In this document: positions 34,736-43,574 of the stretch, in pieces
Numbering within the stretch: position 1 is the first letter of the stretch
Layout of the letters: each line of letters starts with the position of its first letter
NCBI RefSeq assembly: GCF_001724715.1
Contig: NZ_MEFG01000005.1
Location: 1 to 64,000 of the forward strand
Reading direction: 5' to 3'
Source: Sphingomonas sp. SCN 67-18
GTDB taxonomy: Bacteria; Pseudomonadota; Alphaproteobacteria; Sphingomonadales; Sphingomonadaceae
Length of the DNA: 64,000 nt
The notes under the pieces: generated by a model
What the model was told of the DNA's origin: nothing
The model's database searches: none
What the model saw: the letters and a program-made list of their open reading frames with translations, nothing else
Position numbers and translations under genes: made by a program

Positions 34736-36490
34736 ATGGCCAGCCCGACGGCGGATAAACAGGACGGGGGCTGGTTCGGCCACCCCAGTCAGCTTGCGCG
34801 GCTCTTCTTCACCGAAATGTGGGAGCGGTTCGGCTTCTACGGCATGCGGGCGCTGCTGACGCTCTACCTCACCAAGCATTTCGTGTTCGGCGACCGGGAA
34901 GCGACCGGCCTTTACGGCGGCTATACCGCGCTGGTCTATCTGACCCCGCTGATCGGCGGCTATATCGCCGACCAGTATCTCGGCTCGAAACGGTCGGTGA
35001 AGTTCGGCGCGATTCTGATGGCGCTGGGTTATTTCACCCTCTGCTTCGGCGGCGAGACCGCGCGGCCCTATGCGGTGGTCGACGGCCAGCGCTACGAAGT
35101 GCAGATCGACGCGGCCGCGGACGGCGGCGCGCAATATGTGATCGATCAGGGCCAGCGGCTGAAGATACAGGGCCAGCAGGACGGCACCATCCACCTCGTC
35201 GCCGGCGACGGATCGGTCGCCCGCGCGCTGGACAAGGGCCAGCTCACCGCCGGCGCGGACCGCAGCCCCTTCTACGTCATGGTGATGCTGATCGCGCTGT
35301 CGATGGTGTCGGTGGGCAACGGCTTCTTCAAGCCCAACATCTCCACCATGGTCGGCACGCTGTACCAGCCGGGGGACCGGCGCCGCGATTCCGGCTTCAC
35401 CATCTTCTACATGGGCATCAATCTCGGCTCGCTGCTGTCGCAGCTGCTCTGCCCCATCCTCGCGGATCTTTACGGCTGGTGGGCGGGCTTCGGCCTCGCC
35501 GCGTTGGGCATGTTGCTGTCATGGGCGCTCATCCAGTTCGATGGCGGCCGGCTCGACGGCTATGGCGAAACGCCCGCCGGGCAGGAAAAGGATCGCGGCC
35601 TCGTCGTCTATCTGGGCGCCATCCTGGCGATCCCGGTCATCTATTTCCTGTTCGCCAACCTGATGAACACGGCGGAGCCGGAACCGGGGTCGGGCATACT
35701 CGGCTACATCGCCTCGCTGTCGCTGATGGGCAAGCTGCTGTTCGGCACCTTCCTCGTCTCGGTGCCCGGCATCCTCATCTGGTCATGGTTCAAGGGCAGC
35801 CGGGTCGAATTCCAGATGATGGTCGCCGCGATGGTGCTGATCGTGTTCAACGTGGTGTTCTGGACGCTGTTCGAACAGGCCGGATCGTCGCTGACGCTGT
35901 TCGCGGACCGCAACACCAATTTGAGCGTGTTCGGCTGGTTCAGCATCACCGCGCCGCAGACGCAGTTCTTCAACGCCCTGTTCATCGTCATGTTCGCGCC
36001 GGTGATGAGCGTGCTGTGGACGGTGCTGGCGAAGCGCGGGATGGAACCCTCCATTCCCGTCAAGTTCGCCTTCGCGCTGATGGGCGTGGGCGCAGGCTTC
36101 CTGTTCCTGGTGTGGGGCGCCACCATGGTCGGCCCGGATTATCAGGTGGGCATATGGTGGCTGGCCGGGCTGTACCTGATCCATTCCATCGCGGAGCTGT
36201 GCATTTCGCCGGTGGGCCTGTCGATGATCACCAAATTGTCGATCGCCCGGGTGGTGGGGTTGATGATGGGCGTGTGGTTCCTCTCCATCTCCGTCGCCCA
36301 ATATGTGGCGGGCGTGGTGGCGCAGGTGGCCAGCGTCGACACCGTCGGCGGCCAGGTGACCAACCTGAAGCTCAGCCTGGAAACCTATATGGGCGTGTTC
36401 GAGACGATCGGCATGATCTCTCTGGGCATCGGCCTTGGCCTGCTGGTCCTTTCTCCCCTGATCAGGAAGTGGATGCATGGTGTTCAATAA
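34736..36490 (+). CDS. POT/PTR family proton-coupled di-/tripeptide transporter
   Basis: A 584-aa polytopic transporter of the POT family with about 14 helices. Signature motifs are EMWERFGFYGMRALLTLYLT (ExxER) at residues 28-47 and GGYIADQYLGSKRSVKFGAI soon after, then FFKPNIS and FTIFYMGINLGSL. A ~60-residue insert at residues ~118-172 is longer than in E. coli Dtp proteins. The start at 34736 has AGGGGA upstream. The next gene, an amidohydrolase lipoprotein, overlaps its end by 14 nt, so import and processing of peptide-like substrates are probably coupled. Confidence 0.92.
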   Translation: MASPTADKQDGGWFGHPSQLARLFFTEMWERFGFYGMRALLTLYLTKHFVFGDREATGLYGGYTALVYLTPLIGGYIADQYLGSKRSVKFGAILMALGYFTLCFGGETARPYAVVDGQRYEVQIDAAADGGAQYVIDQGQRLKIQGQQDGTIHLVAGDGSVARALDKGQLTAGADRSPFYVMVMLIALSMVSVGNGFFKPNISTMVGTLYQPGDRRRDSGFTIFYMGINLGSLLSQLLCPILADLYGWWAGFGLAALGMLLSWALIQFDGGRLDGYGETPAGQEKDRGLVVYLGAILAIPVIYFLFANLMNTAEPEPGSGILGYIASLSLMGKLLFGTFLVSVPGILIWSWFKGSRVEFQMMVAAMVLIVFNVVFWTLFEQAGSSLTLFADRNTNLSVFGWFSITAPQTQFFNALFIVMFAPVMSVLWTVLAKRGMEPSIPVKFAFALMGVGAGFLFLVWGATMVGPDYQVGIWWLAGLYLIHSIAELCISPVGLSMITKLSIARVVGLMMGVWFLSISVAQYVAGVVAQVASVDTVGGQVTNLKLSLETYMGVFETIGMISLGIGLGLLVLSPLIRKWMHGVQ

Positions 36491-37886
36491 AACCGGCGCA
36501 TCGGTGCTGGCGGCCATCGCCGCCGCCGGCTGCACGACCACGGGCGCGCCAGCGCCCAAAAGCCCGTCCGCCACGCCGCCCAAGGTGGCCTTCGTGGCGG
36601 ATCCCTATCCATCCACCTACCACGCCTATCCCGGCGTGCCGACCGTCGTCGCCCATGTGACGATCTTCGACGGCGAGGGCGGGCGGATCGACGACGGGTC
36701 GATCCTGCTGGCGGACGGCAAGGTGACGGCGCTGGGCCAGAGCGTGGATGCGCCCCCGGGCGCGACGGTGATCGACGGGCGCGGCAAGTTCGTCACGCCC
36801 GGCATCATCGATATCCACAGCCATCTGGGCGATTACCCGTCGCCCGGCGTGGAAGGCACCGCCGACGGCAATGAAGCGACCGGCCCGGTGACGGCGGACG
36901 TGTGGGCGGAACACAGCGTCTGGCCGCAGGACCCGGGCTTTTCGCGCGCCATGGCCAATGGCGGCATCACCACGCTGCAGATCCTGCCCGGCTCCGCCAA
37001 TCTGTTCGGCGGCCGCTCGGTCACGCTGAAGAATGTGCCCGCCCGCACCATGCAGGGGATGAAGTTCCCCGGCGCGCCTTATGGGCTCAAAATGGCGTGC
37101 GGCGAAAACCCCAAGCGGGTCTATGGCAGCCGCGGGCAGAAGCCGGGCAGCCGCATGGGCAATATCGCGGTGGACCGGGCCACATGGGCGCGGGCCGCCG
37201 AATATAAGCGCAAATGGGACAAATATGATCGCGACGGCGGGGAACCGCCCGCCCGCGACATCGCCATGGACACGCTGCGCGAGGCGCTGGCCGGCACCAT
37301 CGAGATCCAGAACCATTGCTACCGCGCCGACGAGATGGCGGTGGTCATCGATATGGCCAAGGAATTCGGCTACAAGGTGGCGGCGTTCCACCATGCGGTA
37401 GAGGCTTACAAGATCGCCGACCTGCTGGCGGAAAACCACATTTGCGCCGCGCTGTGGGCGGACTGGTGGGGCTTCAAGATGGAGGCCTATGACGGCATCA
37501 GCGAGAATATTCCGCTGGTCTACAATGCCGGGGGTTGCGCCATCGTCCATTCCGACGACGAGAACGGCATCCAGCGGCTGAACCAGGAAGCCGCCAAGGC
37601 GCTGGCCGCGGGCCGGCGGATGGGCATGACGATCAGCGACGAACAGGCGTGGACCTGGCTCAGCTACAATCCGGCCAAGGCGATGCGGATCGCCGACAGG
37701 ACCGGCAGCCTGAAACCGGGCAAGATGGCGGACGTGGTGCTGTGGAACGGCAATCCGTTCAGCGTCTACACCCGTCCCGAAAAAGTCTGGGTGGACGGCG
37801 CGCTGCTCTACGACGCGCTCGACAGGGCGCGCCGGCCGGTGAGCGATTTCGAGCTGGGCCAGCCCGGTGAAGGAGACACGAAATGA
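36477..37886 (+). CDS. Amidohydrolase family lipoprotein (metal site intact)
   Basis: A 469-aa protein with a lipoprotein signal (IAAAGC, Cys at about residue 19) and the amidohydrolase TIM-barrel fold. The metal-binding HxH is present in GIIDIHSHLGDY near residue 118; later His and Asp candidates are FHHAVEAYK and IVHSDDENG. The C-terminal composite beta-sandwich strand block has LKPGKMADVVLWNGNPF. It may hydrolyse peptides or cyclic amides outside the cytoplasm after delivery with the POT transporter. It overlaps the transporter at its start and the second amidohydrolase at its end (ATGA). Confidence 0.88.
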   Translation: MVFNKTGASVLAAIAAAGCTTTGAPAPKSPSATPPKVAFVADPYPSTYHAYPGVPTVVAHVTIFDGEGGRIDDGSILLADGKVTALGQSVDAPPGATVIDGRGKFVTPGIIDIHSHLGDYPSPGVEGTADGNEATGPVTADVWAEHSVWPQDPGFSRAMANGGITTLQILPGSANLFGGRSVTLKNVPARTMQGMKFPGAPYGLKMACGENPKRVYGSRGQKPGSRMGNIAVDRATWARAAEYKRKWDKYDRDGGEPPARDIAMDTLREALAGTIEIQNHCYRADEMAVVIDMAKEFGYKVAAFHHAVEAYKIADLLAENHICAALWADWWGFKMEAYDGISENIPLVYNAGGCAIVHSDDENGIQRLNQEAAKALAAGRRMGMTISDEQAWTWLSYNPAKAMRIADRTGSLKPGKMADVVLWNGNPFSVYTRPEKVWVDGALLYDALDRARRPVSDFELGQPGEGDTK

Positions 37887-39181
37887 AGGCGCTGCTGCTC
37901 GCCTGTGCGGCGCTGGTCGCCGCGCCCGCTTTGGCCGAGACGGTGGCGATCACCGGCGGCACCGTCGCCATCGGTGACGGTTCGACGCCCATCGAGAACG
38001 GCACCGTCGTGCTGCGCGACGGCCGCATCGTCGCGGCCGGGCGCGGCGTCGCCGTGCCCGCCGGGGCGCGGACCATAGATGCCACCGGCAAATGGGTGGC
38101 GCCGGGCTTCGTCGCCGGCTTCACCCGCGTCGGGCTGGTCGAGGTGGAGGCGGTGTCATCCTCCAACGACAGCCGGGCCAAGGATTCGCCCTTTTCCGCC
38201 GCGATAGACGTGGCCCCCGCGGTCAACCCGCGCACCACCGCCATCGCGGTCAGCCGCGCCGCCGGCGTCACCCGCGCCATCGTCGCGCCGGGTACGGCGG
38301 GCAGCATCTTCGCCGGGCAGGGCGCGGTGATCGACATGGGCGCGGATATGGACGCGGTGACGGTGCCGCGCGCCTTCCAGTTCGTTGAGATGGGCGAGGA
38401 AGGCGCGCGCGATGCCGGCGGCAGCCGGGCGGCGGCGCATCTCTATTTCCGCACCGCCCTGCTGGCCGCGCGGGATTATGCGCGCAACCCGGCGGGTTAT
38501 GACGGCAACAGCAAGGACGCCATCCTGACCCGCGTCGACGCCGCGGCGCTGGTGCCGGTCGTCACCGGCCGGGTGCCGCTGCTCGCCCATGTCGAGCGGG
38601 CGAGCGACATCCTGCAGATGATCGCGCTGAAGCAGGAATTTCCGGCGCTGAAGCTGGTGCTGGTCGGCGCGGCGGAAGGCTGGACGGTGGCGGACAGGAT
38701 CGCCGCCGCCGGGGTGCCGGTGATCGCCTCCGCGCTCAACGACCTGCCCTCCACCTTCGAGAAGCTGGCCGCCACCCAGTCCAATATCGGGCGGATGCAG
38801 GCGGCGGGCGTCAAGGCGTCGATCGGCATGATCGACGATAATGACGCCCATCAGGCGCGCTACACGCCGCAATATGCGGGCAATCTCGTCGCGCTGGCCA
38901 AGCTGCCGGGCGCGAGCGGGCTGGACTGGGGCCATGCGCTGGCGTCGGTCACCTCCGGCCCGGCGGAGGCGATCGGCCTCGGCGGCGAGATCGGCTCGCT
39001 GCGCCCCGGCCGCCGCGCCGACGTGGTGGTGTGGAGCGGCGACCCGCTGGAGCTGGCCTCGGCCCCCGAGCGCGTGCTGATCGACGGGATCGAGCAACCG
39101 CTCGACAACCGCCAGACCAGGCTGCGCGACCGCTACGCCAAGCCGAAGGACGGCGCCCTGCCCAAAGCCTACGACAGATAG
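37883..39181 (+). CDS. Amidohydrolase family protein with degenerate metal site
   Basis: A 432-aa exported protein (signal peptide cleaved near ALAETV, residue 19) with amidohydrolase ends: ITGGTVAIGDGSTPIENGTV at the N-terminus and LRPGRRADVVVWSGDPLELA at the C-terminus. At the HxH position the sequence is APGFVAGFTRVGL, so both metal-ligand histidines are absent; only scattered His (AHVERASDIL, DDNDAHQARY) remain. It is probably a catalytically inactive or altered partner of the preceding enzyme, to which it is coupled by a 4-nt overlap. Similar tandem pairs are common in this bacterial group, which supports a heteromer. Confidence 0.85.
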   Translation: MKALLLACAALVAAPALAETVAITGGTVAIGDGSTPIENGTVVLRDGRIVAAGRGVAVPAGARTIDATGKWVAPGFVAGFTRVGLVEVEAVSSSNDSRAKDSPFSAAIDVAPAVNPRTTAIAVSRAAGVTRAIVAPGTAGSIFAGQGAVIDMGADMDAVTVPRAFQFVEMGEEGARDAGGSRAAAHLYFRTALLAARDYARNPAGYDGNSKDAILTRVDAAALVPVVTGRVPLLAHVERASDILQMIALKQEFPALKLVLVGAAEGWTVADRIAAAGVPVIASALNDLPSTFEKLAATQSNIGRMQAAGVKASIGMIDDNDAHQARYTPQYAGNLVALAKLPGASGLDWGHALASVTSGPAEAIGLGGEIGSLRPGRRADVVVWSGDPLELASAPERVLIDGIEQPLDNRQTRLRDRYAKPKDGALPKAYDR

Positions 39182-39212
39182 GCGCCGTCGCTGGCGCAGG
39201 CACTTGCGCGGT

Positions 39213-39234
39213 GCGGAGCGTCGCGGCGCTCCGC
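39213..39234. terminator. Hairpin between convergent genes
   Basis: An 8-bp perfect stem (GCGGAGCG with CGCTCCGC, loop TCGCGG) between the convergent amidohydrolase and aldo/keto reductase genes. There is no T-run, so it is only terminator-like and may act in both directions or simply protect 3' ends. Confidence 0.4.
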
Positions 39235-39253
39235 CCGCTGGCCCGCCGCGCTT

Positions 39254-40249
39254 CTAGAGCCGCACCATCGCCATGTGGCTGGCGTGATAGCGGTCGCCGG
39301 ACGTCTGGCCGGCGGGCGCGGCGCGGTCCAGCGCGGCAAGGCCTTCGGCGCTCAGCGTCACGGCGGCGGCGGCCATGCTGTCCTCCAGCGTGGCGCGCCG
39401 TTTCGAACCCGGGATCGGCACGATGTCGTCGCCCTGCGCGAGCAGCCAGGCGAGCGCGACCTGCGCCGGGCTGACGCCGTGGCGCGCCGCCACCTGTTTC
39501 ACCACCGCGACGATATCGAGGTTGCGGTCGAAATTCTCGGCGCTGTAGCGCGGATCGTTCAGCCGGTAGTCGCCTTCGGGCAGGTCGCTGCGCTTGCTGA
39601 TCTGGCCGGTCAGGAAACCGCGCCCCAGCGGGCTGTAGGGCACGAAGCCGATGCCCAGTTCGCGGCAAGTGGGCAGGATTTCCGCTTCCACGTCGCGCTC
39701 CCACAGCGAATATTCGGATTGCAGCGCGGCGATGGGGTGGATCGCCGCGGCCCGGCGGATGGTGGCGGGTGCTGCTTCCGACAGGCCGATATGGCCGATC
39801 TTCCCGGCCCGGACGAGATCGGCCAGCGCGCCGATCACCTCCTCGACCGGCACGGCGGGGTCGACGCGGTGCTGGTAGAACAGGTCGATATGGTCGGTGC
39901 CCAGCCGCCTGAGCGACGCATCGCAGGCGCGGTGGATATTGGCGGGGCTGGAATCCGTGCCGACCACCTGATCGCCTTCATAGCGGAAGCCGAACTTGGT
40001 GGCGATGACCAGCCCGTCGCGCCGCCCCTTGATGGCCTGGCCCAGCAGTTCCTCGTTGCGGAAGGGGCCGTATATTTCCGCCGTGTCGAACAGCGTCACG
40101 CCAAGGTCGATGGCGCGGTGGATGGTGGCGATGGATTCCGTGTCGTCCGCAACGCCGTACATGTTCGCGCCGACCCCCGCCATCGGCATGCAGCCGAGGC
40201 CGAGCGCGGAAACGGAAAGGCCGTGGCCGAGCGTGCGAACATGCATCAT
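39254..40249 (-). CDS. Aldo/keto reductase
   Basis: A 331-aa NADPH-dependent oxidoreductase of the AKR superfamily, close to the IolS/AKR13 group. Catalytic residues are seen: [16 protein letters not shown] (Asp, Tyr), FGFRYEG with the Lys in IATKFGF, and [12 protein letters not shown] with the His. The C-terminal cofactor segment is [16 protein letters not shown]. The start has AAGGA 6 nt before two adjacent ATG codons. Single gene; substrate unknown. Confidence 0.93.
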   Translation of the reverse strand: MMHVRTLGHGLSVSALGLGCMPMAGVGANMYGVADDTESIATIHRAIDLGVTLFDTAEIYGPFRNEELLGQAIKGRRDGLVIATKFGFRYEGDQVVGTDSSPANIHRACDASLRRLGTDHIDLFYQHRVDPAVPVEEVIGALADLVRAGKIGHIGLSEAAPATIRRAAAIHPIAALQSEYSLWERDVEAEILPTCRELGIGFVPYSPLGRGFLTGQISKRSDLPEGDYRLNDPRYSAENFDRNLDIVAVVKQVAARHGVSPAQVALAWLLAQGDDIVPIPGSKRRATLEDSMAAAAVTLSAEGLAALDRAAPAGQTSGDRYHASHMAMVRL

Positions 40250-40310
40250 CGCTTATCCTTGCTGGGGAAAGCATAGAGATAGGCGCGCCGCCCGCGCGGA
40301 CAAGGCCGGA

Positions 40311-40757
40311 TCAGCGCGCCAGCCGCACCAGCGCCTCGTCCAGCGCAGACAGGAAGCGCGAACGGTCTGCTTTGGAAAAGGGCGGCGGCCCGCCGATCGC
40401 ATCGCCCCCGGCCCGCAGGTCCGCCATGATGGCGCGCACCGCAATGGCATTGCCGATGGAATTGGCGGTGAAGGGCTTGCCGTTGGGCGCGATCACCGTC
40501 GCCCCGGCCTTCAGGCAGCGGTCGGCCAGCAGGATATCGGCGGTGACGACCACGTCGCGCGCCCCCGCGCGCCCGGCGATCCAGTCGTCCGCCGCGTCGA
40601 AACGGTCGCTCACCAGCACCCGGCCGATCAGCGGATGGGCGGGAATGCGGATCGGGCTGTTGGAAACGATGGTGACGGGCACCTCCCGCCGCATCGCCAC
40701 CTTATACACCTCGTCCTTCACCGGGCAGGCGTCCGCATCGACGAGGATCGCGGTCAT
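40311..40757 (-). CDS. UPF0178 / DUF188 family protein (YaiI-like)
   Basis: A 148-aa protein of the YaiI/YqxD family (DUF188), a PIN-like fold of unknown function. Conserved blocks are ILVDADACPVKDEVYKVA, the SDRFDAADDWIA region, VVTADILLADRC, ATVIAPNGKPFTANSIG and the ending GGPPPFSKADRSRFLSALDE. The acidic VDADACPVK and TADI positions would bind metal. It overlaps the AGCS symporter by 4 nt (ATGA). The same reading frame stays open back to 42185 only by chance in GC-rich DNA, so no fusion is intended. Confidence 0.92.
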   Translation of the reverse strand: MTAILVDADACPVKDEVYKVAMRREVPVTIVSNSPIRIPAHPLIGRVLVSDRFDAADDWIAGRAGARDVVVTADILLADRCLKAGATVIAPNGKPFTANSIGNAIAVRAIMADLRAGGDAIGGPPPFSKADRSRFLSALDEALVRLAR

Positions 40758-42136
40758 GCCGCCCGCCGGGCGCGGTCGCGCCGCAGATAATCGACCACGT
40801 CGCGGCGCAGTTCGGGCGCGAACAGGTAGAAGGCGACGATGTTGGGGATCGCCATCAGGAAGAAGGCGCTGTCCACCAGGTCGATCACCCGGCCAAGGTC
40901 GAGCACCGCGCCGATCGGCAATATGGCGACATAGCCGATGCGGTAGCTCCATGTCGCGACGCCGCTGCGCCCGAACAGATAGCCCCAGGCCTGCAATCCG
41001 TAGAAACCCCAGGCGCACAGCGTCGAATAGCCGAACAGGAAGACGGCGGCGGCCAGCACCACGGGAAACCAGTCCGCCACGCTGGCGAAGGCGGCGGAGG
41101 TGACGGCAATGCCCTGCAACCCGTCGTCCCATGTGCCGGCCACCACCATCGCCAGCCCGCCCAGCGAGCAGACGATGACCGTGCCGAAAAAGGGTTCGAG
41201 CAGCGCCACCAGCCCTTCGGACACCGGCTCGTCCGTCTTGGCCAGGCTGTGCGCGATCACCGCGGATCCCACGCCCGCCTCGCTGGAAAAGACCGCCCGG
41301 CGCATGCCGACCACGAAGGAGCCGACGGCCCCGCCCAGCGCCGCGTCCCCGCTCCACGCGCCGTGCCAGATCGCGGCCAGCGCGGCGGGAACGGCATCCG
41401 CCTTGAGGATCAATATGGCCAGCACGCCGATCATGTACACCGCCACCTTGAACGGGGTCAGCCGCGATGCCACCCGGCCCAGCCACGGCGCGCTGCCGAA
41501 CACCACCGCCGCCACCAGCACCGCCATGACGATGCCATAGCCCCAGCCGCTGGTGAATCCGGTCACGGCGGCCACCTGCGCATAGCTCTGGTTCACCTGG
41601 ACCAGCGGAATCGCGCCGAACAGCGCGAAAAAGGCATAGATGCCGCCCAGCACCAGCCCGATCCGGGGCTGGCCGCGCGCGGCCAGCCCGTGCTTCAGCG
41701 TGTACATCGGCCCGCCCCGCACATGGCCGTCCGCGTCGATGGCGCGGTATTTCAGGCCCAGCGTCACCTCCGCCATCTTCAGCGCCATGGCGAACCAGCC
41801 GATCACGAACATCCAGAAGATCGCGCCCGGCCCGCCGCTGGTCAGCGCAATGGCGACGCCCGCTATGTTGCCCAGGCCGATCGTCCCGGCCAGCGCGGTG
41901 GACAGCGCGGCGAACTGGCTGACATCGCCGTCCTCCGCCTTGTCCTGCCCGGTGCGCAGCACGCGAAAGGCAAGGCCGAGGCCGGTGATGTTGATGAACC
42001 TCAGCAGCAGCGTCGCCAGCAGCATCGGCACCGCCAGCCAGATGACGATCGCCTCTATCGGCGTGCCGAACAGCGACAGCTTGGTGAAAACGGCGGCGGA
42101 CAAGGCGTCGATTGCGCCGTTGAGTGCCTCTATCAT
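40754..42136 (-). CDS. Alanine/glycine:cation symporter (AGCS) family protein
   Basis: A 460-aa sodium- or proton-coupled amino-acid transporter with about 10-11 helices. AGCS signatures: ALAGTIGLGNIAGVAIALTS near residue 85, GGPGAIFWMFVIGWFAMALK, and KYRAIDADGHVRGGPMYTLK. The later conserved FSSEAGVGSAVIAHSLAKTD is present. Start at the ATG 42136; a TTG two codons upstream is the longer option. Divergent from glmM across ~94 nt. Coupled to the DUF188 gene. Confidence 0.92.
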   Translation of the reverse strand: MIEALNGAIDALSAAVFTKLSLFGTPIEAIVIWLAVPMLLATLLLRFINITGLGLAFRVLRTGQDKAEDGDVSQFAALSTALAGTIGLGNIAGVAIALTSGGPGAIFWMFVIGWFAMALKMAEVTLGLKYRAIDADGHVRGGPMYTLKHGLAARGQPRIGLVLGGIYAFFALFGAIPLVQVNQSYAQVAAVTGFTSGWGYGIVMAVLVAAVVFGSAPWLGRVASRLTPFKVAVYMIGVLAILILKADAVPAALAAIWHGAWSGDAALGGAVGSFVVGMRRAVFSSEAGVGSAVIAHSLAKTDEPVSEGLVALLEPFFGTVIVCSLGGLAMVVAGTWDDGLQGIAVTSAAFASVADWFPVVLAAAVFLFGYSTLCAWGFYGLQAWGYLFGRSGVATWSYRIGYVAILPIGAVLDLGRVIDLVDSAFFLMAIPNIVAFYLFAPELRRDVVDYLRRDRARRAA

Positions 42137-42229
42137 GGTCAAAACGGTCGCTCCGGCAGCCGAGACGGCTTATGACGGCGAACATTGTCGGCTAGACGAC
42201 CGTCAGGCAAGTGCAGGGATGCTATCGGA

Positions 42230-43567
42230 ATGACACGAAAATTTTTCGGCACCGACGGAATCAGGGGGCGGGTGAACCAGTTCCCGATGACGGCCGAAAT
42301 GGCGATGAAGGTCGGCATGGCCGCCGGCGCGCATTTCGTGCGGGGCACCCACACCCACCGCGTGGTCATCGGCAAGGATACGCGCCTGTCCGGCTATGTG
42401 ATGGAATCGGCGCTGGTCGCGGGCTTTACCAGCGTGGGCATGGAGGTGGTGCAGGTCGGCCCCATGCCGACGCCCGCCGTGGCCATGCTCACCCGGTCGA
42501 TGCGGGCTGACCTGGGGGTGATGATCTCCGCCAGCCATAATCCCTTTGCGGACAACGGCATCAAATTGTTCGGGCCGGACGGGTACAAGCTGTCCGACGC
42601 GGACGAGGAAGCGATAGAGGCGCTGATCGAGACGGCGCCCAGCCTGGTCGATGCCGGGCGCACCGGCCGGGCGCGCCGGGTGGAGGATGCGCGCGGACGC
42701 TATATCCACGCATCGAAGCTCACCTTCCCGGATCATCTCAGCCTCGACGGCATGAAGATCGTCGTCGATTGCGCCAATGGCGCGGCCTATCAGGTGGCGC
42801 CCGCCGCATTGTGGGAATTGGGGGCGGACGTGATCCCGCTCGGCGTCACCCCCAACGGCAAGAATATCAACGATAATTGCGGCTCCACCGCCCCCCAGTT
42901 GCTGCAGGAAACGGTGGTGGCCAGCGGCGCGCAGATCGGCATCGCGCTGGATGGCGATGCGGACCGGCTGATCGTGGTCGATGAAAAGGGCGCGGTGGTG
43001 GACGGCGATCAGCTGATGGCGTTGATCGGCACGGCATGGGCGCGGCGCGGGCAGTTGAAGGGCGGCGGCGTGGTGGCGACGGTGATGTCCAATCTGGGGC
43101 TGGAGCGCTATCTGGCCGGGCAGGGGCTGGCGCTGCACCGCACCCGGGTGGGCGACCGGCATGTGCTGGAACGGATGCGCGGCGGCGCGTTCAACGTGGG
43201 CGGCGAACAGTCCGGCCACATCATCCTGTCGGACTATGCGACCACCGGTGACGGGCTGGTCGCCGCGCTGCAGATTCTGGCGGAACTGTGTGCCTCCGGC
43301 AAGGCGGCGAGCGAGCTGCTCCACCTGTTCGACCCGGTGCCGCAATTGTTGAAGAATGTGCGCTTTTCCGGCGGCAGGCCGCTGGACGATCCCCGCGTCA
43401 AGGCGGTGATCGCCGATGCCGAGGCGGAACTGGACGGCCGGGGTCGGCTGGTCATCCGCCCGTCGGGCACCGAGCCGCTGATCCGGGTGATGGCGGAAGG
43501 CGACGATGCCGGGCAGGTGACGGCGCTGGTCGATCGCATCTGCGCCGCCGTGGCGGAGGCGGCGTGA
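42230..43567 (+). CDS. glmM: Phosphoglucosamine mutase
   Basis: A 445-aa enzyme converting glucosamine-6-P to glucosamine-1-P for UDP-GlcNAc, needed for cell wall and here also for EPS amino sugars. N-terminal [20 protein letters not shown] is diagnostic; the phosphoserine loop is [17 protein letters not shown] (Ser at about residue 101), the metal loop is [13 protein letters not shown], the sugar loop [19 protein letters not shown], and the phosphate site [15 protein letters not shown]. Length is normal. The ThiD fusion gene follows 7 nt downstream. Confidence 0.97.
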   Translation: MTRKFFGTDGIRGRVNQFPMTAEMAMKVGMAAGAHFVRGTHTHRVVIGKDTRLSGYVMESALVAGFTSVGMEVVQVGPMPTPAVAMLTRSMRADLGVMISASHNPFADNGIKLFGPDGYKLSDADEEAIEALIETAPSLVDAGRTGRARRVEDARGRYIHASKLTFPDHLSLDGMKIVVDCANGAAYQVAPAALWELGADVIPLGVTPNGKNINDNCGSTAPQLLQETVVASGAQIGIALDGDADRLIVVDEKGAVVDGDQLMALIGTAWARRGQLKGGGVVATVMSNLGLERYLAGQGLALHRTRVGDRHVLERMRGGAFNVGGEQSGHIILSDYATTGDGLVAALQILAELCASGKAASELLHLFDPVPQLLKNVRFSGGRPLDDPRVKAVIADAEAELDGRGRLVIRPSGTEPLIRVMAEGDDAGQVTALVDRICAAVAEAA

Positions 43568-43574
43568 CGCGGCG

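Noticed and set aside
40311-42185. 624-aa frame apparently fusing DUF188 to an unknown N-terminal domain
   Set aside because: The N-terminal part is the wrong frame of the AGCS symporter gene; DUF188 begins at its own ATG with an ATGA overlap.
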